5,424 nt of DNA, taken from the NCBI GenBank assembly GCA_003514205.1, contig DORQ01000022.1, forward strand, positions 21,632-27,055, written 5' to 3'. The stretch comes from Acidimicrobiaceae bacterium. Its GTDB lineage: Bacteria; Actinomycetota; Acidimicrobiia; Acidimicrobiales; Microtrichaceae. The notes beneath the pieces were generated by a model, which was not told the DNA's origin, searched no databases, and was given only the letters and a program-made list of their open reading frames with translations. The position numbers and the translations under genes are program-made. The stretch's first letter is position 1, and the number at the start of each line of letters is the position of its first letter. Shown one piece after another: positions 1-5,034 of this stretch.

Positions 1-435
1 TGGTGGCGGTGCGGCTGGCATTTCATACCATTGACCATTCCACGGGGCGGGTCGTGCTCCGAAGGCCGCATTCACGGTGAGGATCTCTCGGTCCCCCACC
101 CTCGCAACTGCTCGAGCTTGAGCCGTGAAGTGGCCTGACGCGACGAGGACGGTCTCGATCTCGACCGTCTCGCCAAGCATCGCAAAGGAGAGAAACTGCG
201 CCGTTGCCCAGATCGCTGGGCGACCAGTCAACTCTTCGAGAACTGCCAACGCCGCACCTAGGCCACAGCCCCCAAACAAGAACCCGCCACTCGTCGACAA
301 TCGCTGCTCAACGCTGAGCGACCAGACCTGAGTTCGTTCTGTTGGAGTAAGTCCAAAGAAGTCAACCGGACGAAACTCCGCGGCTGTGTACTTGCGTCCA
401 GCAGCTCCGGTTTGATCTGAATCGGTCGAAGACAT
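1..435 (-). CDS. Acyl-CoA thioesterase, hotdog fold (partial, C-terminus off window)
   Basis: The 145 visible residues begin MSSTDSDQTG and stay open to the left edge, so the C-terminus is missing. They read as the first hotdog domain of a TesB/thioesterase-like protein, an enzyme class that hydrolyses acyl-CoA to free fatty acid and CoA in the cytoplasm. Supporting features are the FGGCGLGAAL stretch (about residues 54-63), matching the FGG-x-x-x-GQAL helix start of TesB. Next come FLSFAMLGETVEIET (81-95), the central strand and turn, and a closing GHFTAQARAVARVGDREILT plus VNAAFGA block (about 101-127), like the TesB strand ending in ASFQ. Known relatives are double-hotdog proteins of about 260-290 residues, so roughly half is seen. 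ATG at 435 is the only reasonable start: no in-frame ATG, GTG or TTG lies between it and 541. It is transcribed divergently from the amidase. Substrate chain length cannot be told. Confidence 0.85.
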   Translation of the reverse strand, partial: MSSTDSDQTGAAGRKYTAAEFRPVDFFGLTPTERTQVWSLSVEQRLSTSGGFLFGGCGLGAALAVLEELTGRPAIWATAQFLSFAMLGETVEIETVLVASGHFTAQARAVARVGDREILTVNAAFGARPAPWNGQWYEMPAAPPP

Positions 436-442
436 GAGTCCA

Positions 443-448
443 AGAGTA
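443..448 (-). promoter_or_regulatory. Putative -10 element of the thioesterase gene (leaderless)
   Basis: On the minus strand the hexamer TACTCT fits the actinobacterial -10 pattern TANNNT and ends 7 nt before the ATG at 435. Transcription would start at or within a base or two of the start codon. No Shine-Dalgarno sequence is visible, which agrees with a leaderless mRNA. No convincing -35 box was found. Confidence 0.5.
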
Positions 449-527
449 CGACCTGTGTCCAGCGAATATCCCCAACGTGGCCAACACCGTCTGAAATGAT
501 CCAGTCGAATCCATCCGACAGTTCGCC

Positions 528-533
528 TACAGT
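528..533 (+). promoter_or_regulatory. Putative -10 element of the amidase gene (leaderless)
   Basis: TACAGT lies 8 nt upstream of the amidase ATG at 542, and no purine-rich ribosome-binding site lies between them. The same hexamer at the same distance precedes the thiolase start. The only -35-like candidate at normal spacing is TCGAAT at 505-510, which is weak. Confidence 0.5.
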
Positions 534-541
534 GACTGCTC

Positions 542-1930
542 ATGACTGACTCACCATGGCTTGGCGATACGTGCTCACTTGTCGAAGCGTTCCGATCTGG
601 AGAACGACACCCAGTTGAGGAGATGACAGCGACCCTCGCAGCGATTGAGGCCAGCACGCTGAACGCGTTCACACACCTCGAACCGGAGCAGGCACTCGAA
701 GCTGCCTCACACGCAGACGTGAGCCAGCCCTTCGGCGGCGTGCCCATCGGGATCAAAGCCCTCACCCCGGTGCAGGGATGGCCCCATGATGAGTGCTCAG
801 CAGCACTTGTTGGCGAGGTCGCAGACCACACAAGCCTCCATGTAGAACGTTTGCAGGAGGCTGGCGCAATTGGCGTTGGGCAGACAAACGCCAGCGAGTT
901 TGGCGGCCTCAACGTCAGCATTAACCGTGTCTACGGAATCACTCACAACCCATGGCAGAACGGACTCACCGCAGGGGGAAGCTCAGGCGGTTCTGCATCA
1001 GCGGTTGCCGGTGGACTCGTGACGATAGCCACCGCTGGCGACGGCGGCGGTTCTATTCGCATACCGGGAGCCTTCAACGGGCTGGTAGGTATGAAGGGCA
1101 CCGCCGGCCGGATACCACGTGGCCCAAAGACAGAGATCTTCCCCATGACCGTTGTCACCGGACCAATGGCCCGCTCGGTTCGCGACGTCTGCCGGTGGTA
1201 TGACGTGGCTGCTGGATACGACAGCCGTGATCCGTACAGTCTCCCCAAAATTGAAGGGTGGGAACGTGACCTCGGATCCTTCGATCTCCGCGGGAAAAGG
1301 GCAGTCATCGCACCAAATCTCGGCATTGCGGTCCTTCGTCCAGAGGTCGAGACTCGGGTGCGAGAAGCCGCGGAGTTGCTCGCTCGAGATGCTGGGCTCG
1401 AATTGGTGGAAGTCCCTGTGAACCTCCCAGGCCTTGGCTACGAATGGGCCCTCACGAATCTCTGCCAGCTCAAGCGAGCGCTCGGAGATCGCTGGCCCGA
1501 TTGTCGAGACGATCTGACTACTGAGATCGCATTTGGACTCACGCTCGCAGAGCAGCATTTCGACCTCGACATGATGGCTCGCTGCGAAATTGCACGTACC
1601 GAAGCGAACGAGCGAATGGCTGAGGTGTTCGATTCAGTCGACTTCATTTTTGCGGCAACGAACCCCGATGTGGCTTTTGGCGCCGAGGTGTATCTCAACC
1701 AACTCGTTGGCGGCCGAGCGGTGGGCCCAGAAAATAACGGTGCCCTGACTATTCCAGCGAACATTGTTGGAAACCCTGCAATATCGGTGCCGATTGAAGC
1801 ACTCGATGGCTTGCCTGTGGGATTGCAGATCATCGGACGCCACCATGAGGATCAACTTCTTTTCGATCTGGCAGCCATCGTCGAACGCGAGCGACCCTGG
1901 CCGCTCGTGGCTCCCAGCGCCCCCGTGTGA
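542..1930 (+). CDS. Amidase-signature family hydrolase
   Basis: This 462-aa protein belongs to the amidase signature family, serine hydrolases that cleave C-N amide bonds through a Lys-cisSer-Ser triad. The triad is visible: Lys72 in GVPIGIK, cis-Ser147 in the signature TAGGSSGGSASAVAGG, and nucleophile Ser171 in GDGGGSIRIPG. The spacings of 75 and 24 residues equal those of the known triad in fatty acid amide hydrolase (K142, S217, S241). The C-terminal block GLPVGLQIIGRHHEDQLL (423-440) is also typical, and the length is normal. The usual Asp after the catalytic Lys is Ala73. A stop codon at 533-535 makes ATG 542 the first available start; the nearby ATG in CCATGG is out of frame. GatA is unlikely because no gatB or gatC is present. 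The family is clear but the substrate is not. The gene is monocistronic or leads into the small gene 89 bp downstream. Confidence 0.95.
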   Translation: MTDSPWLGDTCSLVEAFRSGERHPVEEMTATLAAIEASTLNAFTHLEPEQALEAASHADVSQPFGGVPIGIKALTPVQGWPHDECSAALVGEVADHTSLHVERLQEAGAIGVGQTNASEFGGLNVSINRVYGITHNPWQNGLTAGGSSGGSASAVAGGLVTIATAGDGGGSIRIPGAFNGLVGMKGTAGRIPRGPKTEIFPMTVVTGPMARSVRDVCRWYDVAAGYDSRDPYSLPKIEGWERDLGSFDLRGKRAVIAPNLGIAVLRPEVETRVREAAELLARDAGLELVEVPVNLPGLGYEWALTNLCQLKRALGDRWPDCRDDLTTEIAFGLTLAEQHFDLDMMARCEIARTEANERMAEVFDSVDFIFAATNPDVAFGAEVYLNQLVGGRAVGPENNGALTIPANIVGNPAISVPIEALDGLPVGLQIIGRHHEDQLLFDLAAIVERERPWPLVAPSAPV

Positions 1931-2006
1931 ACGGAGTCGTCCTCGTGTAGCGGGGTCCTCCTCGGCGATACCGATCACAACCCGCCACAATGTCAGTGGT
2001 CGCGTT

Positions 2007-2012
2007 CATACT
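2007..2012 (+). promoter_or_regulatory. Possible -10 element of the small gene
   Basis: CATACT ends 7 nt before the ATG at 2020. It keeps the A at position 2 and T at position 6 of the -10 consensus but lacks the first T, so it is weaker than the other hexamers in the window. Its position supports ATG 2020 over the upstream ATG at 1990, which has no such element. Confidence 0.3.
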
Positions 2013-2019
2013 TCACTAC

Positions 2020-2349
2020 ATGACACGGCAACTGGCCCTCATCGACACAACACCCCGCACTTGGAAGCTTGATTCGCATACCTGCGAGCTTGGATTGCAA
2101 CAGGTGCAAGAGGCACGCGCCATCCTCGAACGCGTTCGCTTGCAGAAGGTGCAGAGCCAGGAGAGTGCGGCGAGTGCGGCGGCAGGGCTGAATCACGCGT
2201 CGAGTGCGGAATCACGTTCCGAGCCCTCGGAGAGCACGCCCCCAAGCCTCGCACCTGAATCAACCCCAGCTCCTGCCGCGTCCACGTTGTTTCCGTCTGA
2301 GTCAACGGCCCAGCTGAATCCAACGACTTCCGCACAGGTAGCTGCGTGA
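2020..2349 (+). CDS. Hypothetical protein with Ser/Ala/Pro-rich tail
   Basis: This 109-aa protein is of unknown function and I do not recognise a named family. Residues 1-43 look ordered: MTRQLALIDTTPRTWKLD, then a probable amphipathic helix (LGLQQVQEARAILERVRLQ, about 25-43). From about residue 44 the chain is low-complexity, rich in Ser, Ala, Pro, Glu and Thr, and probably disordered. The N-terminal pattern W-K-L-D followed by a helix containing E-A-R recalls short uncharacterised actinobacterial proteins, but this is an impression only. There is no signal peptide, membrane segment or metal motif. ATG 2020 is preferred over the in-frame ATG 1990 because a -10-like hexamer lies 7 nt before it and the longer start adds an unconvincing SVVAFILHY segment. 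It lies 89 bp after the amidase and 46 bp before the thiolase. The opposite-strand frames here show no family features. Confidence 0.6.
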   Translation: MTRQLALIDTTPRTWKLDSHTCELGLQQVQEARAILERVRLQKVQSQESAASAAAGLNHASSAESRSEPSESTPPSLAPESTPAPAASTLFPSESTAQLNPTTSAQVAA

Positions 2350-2381
2350 GCCTGGTAGCGAAGGCCCCCCTCGCCATCACC

Positions 2382-2387
2382 TACAGT
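2382..2387 (+). promoter_or_regulatory. Putative -10 element of the thiolase gene (leaderless)
   Basis: TACAGT lies 8 nt before ATG 2396. It sits in the 8-mer CCTACAGT, which is also found at the amidase start with identical spacing. The 46-bp gap after the small gene contains no Shine-Dalgarno sequence and no clear -35 box. Confidence 0.5.
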
Positions 2388-2395
2388 AGATATCC

Positions 2396-3577
2396 ATGTC
2401 TGAAGCCGTAATCATCGATGCCGTCCGGTCCCCTATTGGTCGCCGAAATGGTGGGCTCTCCACGGTCCACCCAACCGACCTTTTGGGCTCGGTCCTGAAG
2501 GAGCTCATCGCTCGAACAGGTATTGATCCCGCTGAGGTTGGCCAAGTCATTGGAGGATGCGTCAGCCAAGTTGGCGAGCAGTCATTCAACGTCACTCGTA
2601 CGGCCTGGCTCGCAGCGGGGCTACCACTGACCACTGCCGCCACCACGGTGGACACACAATGTGGCTCCTCACAGCAGGCCCTGAGCTTGGCAACCGCCTT
2701 GGTGCGCTCGGGCGTGGTCGACGTCGCGATCGCCTGCGGCGTTGAGGTGATGAGCCGGGTGCCAATCGGTTCAAACTCGAACAAGAAGCTCGGTCTCGGG
2801 GTGCCAATCTCCAAGCAATACTTCGCACACTACGAATTCACCTCGCAATTCGAGGGGGCAGAGCGGATCGCTGACAAGTGGGGCATCTCGCGCCAAGACT
2901 GCGACGATTTCGGGCTGCTGTCCCAACAACGCGCAGCGACCGCGTGGGAAGAGGCCCGATTCGATGGACAGATTGTGCCAATCGCAGCACCAATTCTTGA
3001 TGAGGAAGGCAAGCCCACCGGCGAGACGACGCTGATCTCCCGCGATGAAGGCCTCCGCGAGACCACACTCGAAAAGCTCGCAACTCTGAAACCAGTGGCG
3101 CGAGAAAATGGAGTTCACACTGCGGGCAGCGCCTCTCAGATCTCCGACGGAGCGAGTGCCGTGCTCGTCATGACTGCCGAAAAGGCCGCTGAGCTTGGCC
3201 TCACGCCCCGAGCCCAGGTGCTCGACTCCTGCCTCGTTGGTGTAGATCCAGTGTTGATGCTGACAGGTCCAATCGAGGCCACCCGCCATCTCCTGTCCCG
3301 CAACAATCTCAGCATCGAGGACATCGATCTCACTGAAATCAACGAGGCGTTCGCCTCGGTGGCTTTGGCGTGGTTGCGCGAGCTTGGCGGCGACCCAGCA
3401 ACAACCAACCCCAACGGTGGAGCCATTGCGCTCGGGCATCCACTTGGAGCAACCGGCACCTTCCTCGCCACCAAAGCGCTCGCCGAACTCGAACGAACCA
3501 ACGGAACCTATGCCCTACTCACCATGTGTTGCGGAGGCGGACTCGGCACGGGAACGCTTCTCAAGCGGATCTCCTAA
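2396..3577 (+). CDS. Thiolase (acetyl-CoA C-acyltransferase family)
   Basis: This 393-aa thiolase catalyses reversible Claisen condensation or thiolytic cleavage of 3-ketoacyl-CoA in the cytoplasm. All catalytic residues are present: acylated Cys89 in DTQCGSSQQA, Asn316 in INEAF, His348 in GHPLGATG and proton-transfer Cys378 in TMCCGGGLGTGT. These numbers coincide with the classical Zoogloea ramigera thiolase (C89, N316, H348, C378), so the protein is full length without major indels. The start MSEAVIIDAVRSPIG is standard for the family. The QCGSSQQA and MCCGGG versions of the active-site blocks resemble actinobacterial FadA-type degradative thiolases, including the steroid-degrading group, more than the biosynthetic PhaA type. 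That subfamily call is an inference. No acyl-CoA dehydrogenase, hydratase or reductase gene adjoins it, so the pathway is open. The nuclease gene follows after 16 bp and may be cotranscribed. Confidence 0.97.
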   Translation: MSEAVIIDAVRSPIGRRNGGLSTVHPTDLLGSVLKELIARTGIDPAEVGQVIGGCVSQVGEQSFNVTRTAWLAAGLPLTTAATTVDTQCGSSQQALSLATALVRSGVVDVAIACGVEVMSRVPIGSNSNKKLGLGVPISKQYFAHYEFTSQFEGAERIADKWGISRQDCDDFGLLSQQRAATAWEEARFDGQIVPIAAPILDEEGKPTGETTLISRDEGLRETTLEKLATLKPVARENGVHTAGSASQISDGASAVLVMTAEKAAELGLTPRAQVLDSCLVGVDPVLMLTGPIEATRHLLSRNNLSIEDIDLTEINEAFASVALAWLRELGGDPATTNPNGGAIALGHPLGATGTFLATKALAELERTNGTYALLTMCCGGGLGTGTLLKRIS

Positions 3578-3593
3578 CCCCAGACACTCTCGG

Positions 3594-4112
3594 GTGCGTC
3601 AGCGGCTTGCCGCTGCCGGCCTACTACTACTTCTCCCCTCACTCTCAAGCTGCGGCCTGTTCGCAGAAGCAAAGGCGTTGGGCCAGCGCGACTCCGAGGT
3701 CCTTGCTCCGAATGGAATCGTCGTTCGTGTGGTTGACGGCGACACCATGATCATTGACATCGAGGGAGTCGACACCAAAGTGAGGATGATTGGTTTCGAC
3801 ACGCCCGAGACCGTGGACCCGCGGTCCCCAGTGGAGTGTTTTGGCAAGGAGGCAAGCAACCATCTGAAGTCGCTCTCGCCGGCTGGCACCCGGGTTCGAC
3901 TCGAACGTGATACCGAGCAGTTCGACCGCTACCGTCGAACGTTGGGCTATGTGTACCGGGCGTCGGATGGCATGTTTCTCAACCTTCAGATGGTCCGCGA
4001 TGGGTATGCGAACACGTTGTCGATCGAGCCCAACACGACGTATGCCGCCGAGTTCCTGAAAGCCGAACGCGAGGCCCGCAACAACGGGCTTGGCCTGTGG
4101 TCGAAGTGCTAA
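3594..4112 (+). CDS. Lipoprotein thermonuclease (staphylococcal-nuclease family)
   Basis: From the GTG at 3594 this is a 172-aa exported nuclease. The first 20 residues are a lipoprotein signal: MRQR, a hydrophobic LAAAGLLLLLP core, and lipobox LSSC with Cys20 as the lipidated residue. The mature protein would be anchored outside the cytoplasmic membrane. The SNase domain spans about 40-172. Known catalytic and Ca2+ residues of S. aureus nuclease (D21, R35, D40, E43, R87) align with Asp50 (VVDGDT), Arg64 (RMIGF), Asp69 and Glu72 (FDTPET), and Arg115 (YRRTLGY). It would hydrolyse DNA and RNA, probably for nutrient use or defence. Cys82 (ECFGKEA) and the final Cys172 could form a disulfide. The frame stays open upstream into the thiolase (ATG 3510, ATG 3384), but those starts would bury the signal peptide. 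No Shine-Dalgarno sequence is seen; the 16-bp gap suggests cotranscription with the thiolase. Confidence 0.93.
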   Translation: MRQRLAAAGLLLLLPSLSSCGLFAEAKALGQRDSEVLAPNGIVVRVVDGDTMIIDIEGVDTKVRMIGFDTPETVDPRSPVECFGKEASNHLKSLSPAGTRVRLERDTEQFDRYRRTLGYVYRASDGMFLNLQMVRDGYANTLSIEPNTTYAAEFLKAEREARNNGLGLWSKC

Positions 4113-4114
4113 GC

Positions 4115-4130
4115 GGGTCTGGTCTGACCC
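4115..4130. terminator. Short hairpin between convergent genes, possible bidirectional terminator
   Basis: GGGTC (4115-4119) and GACCC (4126-4130) form a perfect 5-bp stem with a 6-nt loop in the 17-bp gap between the nuclease and deacetylase stop codons. It touches the deacetylase stop. There is no T-run on either side, so intrinsic termination is doubtful. Confidence 0.3.
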
Positions 4131-4963
4131 TAGCCGGCTCGCATCGCATCCCGAATCGGCCGCCAGCCAATTCGGTGAGCTCCTGCGCGGTGCACCATCG
4201 CAGCGAAGGCGGTGTCGGTTGTCACCAGCGCGTGGTCATCAACTCGAGCCGCCCAACCGTCGCTCACCGCTCGAAGCTCCGGCGAGTCGACGGCCGGATG
4301 AACATACACCTCGGTCACTCCTGGTCGAAGGTCGAAAATCACACGCTCAATCGCCTTGCGGGAGCCAACGCCGTTGACATACACGAAGTGGTCGGGAAAC
4401 AGGATTCCCTCCTCGGCCGCAAGCCCCCGAAAGGGAAACCCGGCAATGCGTTCAACTGATGCTCCAGGCATCCGGAGCGGAAGTTGAAACTCGACCGCCA
4501 GATCGAGGTACACATCGAAGAACTCTGGTCGAAGTTGCAGGGTTCCCATGTGGCTATCCAAATGAGTGACGTCGAAGCCCCACAGAATCGCACGCTCGAG
4601 CTGAGCCCGACACTCCCTCCGGAGCTCGTCGAGGTCCGCATGATCCCACACGTCATTGACGGTTCTCGGAAAGCCCCCGTCCCCATCAAGTAGCGAGGGA
4701 GCGTGAGTAATTGGCCCCCAGCGGTAGCGCTCATACTCTGCGTTCACCGTGAGGTGAACGCCAACGTCTTCGCCGCGATAGCTCGCTGCTGCAGACCGAG
4801 CCCACGGGCATGGCACCATTAACGACGCGCTGGTGGCAATCCCCCGACGAAGCGCATCAAAGCAACCCTCGTTGGCCGAGTTGGTCATTCCAAGATCGTC
4901 ACAATTGATGACAAGGATTCGATCCGTTGGAGCGAAGCCAAGTCGTTCTGCGAGAGAGGTCAC
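4130..4963 (-). CDS. YdjC/ChbG-family carbohydrate deacetylase
   Basis: This 277-aa protein belongs to the YdjC family, metal-dependent deacetylases. ChbG removes an acetyl group from chito-oligosaccharides, for example. The metal-site motifs appear in the expected order: Asp22-Asp23 in VINCDDLGMT, His70 in GVHLTVNAE, and His134 and His138 in THLDSHMGT. A further conserved His222 lies in EVYVHPA. Length is normal and no signal peptide is seen, so it should be cytoplasmic. The start is a GTG at 4963, giving MTSLAERLGF, which places the DDLG motif about 20 residues in, as is usual. No other ATG, GTG or TTG lies in frame between it and the mca stop. It lies 71 bp downstream of mca on the same strand, with its own -10-like hexamer, and converges on the nuclease gene. 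No chitobiose transport or cleavage genes are present, so the sugar substrate is unknown. The chbG name is not assigned because orthology is unproven. Confidence 0.92.
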   Translation of the reverse strand: MTSLAERLGFAPTDRILVINCDDLGMTNSANEGCFDALRRGIATSASLMVPCPWARSAAASYRGEDVGVHLTVNAEYERYRWGPITHAPSLLDGDGGFPRTVNDVWDHADLDELRRECRAQLERAILWGFDVTHLDSHMGTLQLRPEFFDVYLDLAVEFQLPLRMPGASVERIAGFPFRGLAAEEGILFPDHFVYVNGVGSRKAIERVIFDLRPGVTEVYVHPAVDSPELRAVSDGWAARVDDHALVTTDTAFAAMVHRAGAHRIGWRPIRDAMRAG

Positions 4964-4970
4964 GCCCGTA

Positions 4971-4976
4971 ACGCTA
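4971..4976 (-). promoter_or_regulatory. Putative -10 element of the YdjC-type gene (leaderless)
   Basis: On the minus strand TAGCGT ends 7 nt before the GTG start at 4963, matching the TANNNT pattern and spacing seen at other starts in the window. There is no Shine-Dalgarno sequence at the usual distance. A GGAGGA stretch lies near 4990-4997 but is too far upstream (about 27 nt) to serve this start. Confidence 0.45.
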
Positions 4977-4992
4977 CTGCGAAAACTCAGTC

Positions 4993-5018
4993 CTCCGGCA
5001 GTATCCAGTGTTCCGGAG
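4993..5018 (-). terminator. Weak hairpin after mca
   Basis: CTCCGG and CCGGAG form a perfect 6-bp stem around a 14-nt loop, 16 nt downstream of the mca stop. A run of four T on the minus strand follows about 7 nt later (4982-4985). The long loop and displaced T-run make it a poor intrinsic terminator, but its position between mca and the next promoter is sensible. Confidence 0.3.
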
Positions 5019-5034
5019 CGATGTCGTGACCCAA

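Noticed and set aside
258..443. A 61-codon minus-strand frame starting at 443 as a separate small gene
   Set aside because: It overlaps the thioesterase in another frame. The frame from ATG 435 is open to the window edge and gives a coherent hotdog domain.
998..1558. A 186-codon minus-strand open frame, and another at 943-1326, inside the amidase
   Set aside because: Both are antisense to the amidase signature and catalytic region and show no family features. They are typical shadow frames of GC-rich DNA.
542..1930. Glutamyl-tRNA(Gln) amidotransferase subunit A (GatA)
   Set aside because: It shares the amidase signature, but gatC and gatB are absent nearby. GGGSIRIPG and the C-terminal block fit stand-alone amidases better.
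1931..1989. A possible terminator after the amidase, with near-repeat GTCGTCCTCG and GTCCTCCTCG
   Set aside because: These are direct near-repeats, not inverted, and no stem followed by a T-run could be drawn.
2771..3439. A 222-codon open frame on the minus strand inside the thiolase
   Set aside because: It lies wholly opposite a thiolase with every catalytic residue. Its translation shows no recognisable motif and arises from the codon bias of the real gene.
4097..4459. Plus-strand open frames overlapping the 3' part of the YdjC-type gene
   Set aside because: They are antisense to the conserved deacetylase, have no motif, and start inside the nuclease gene.
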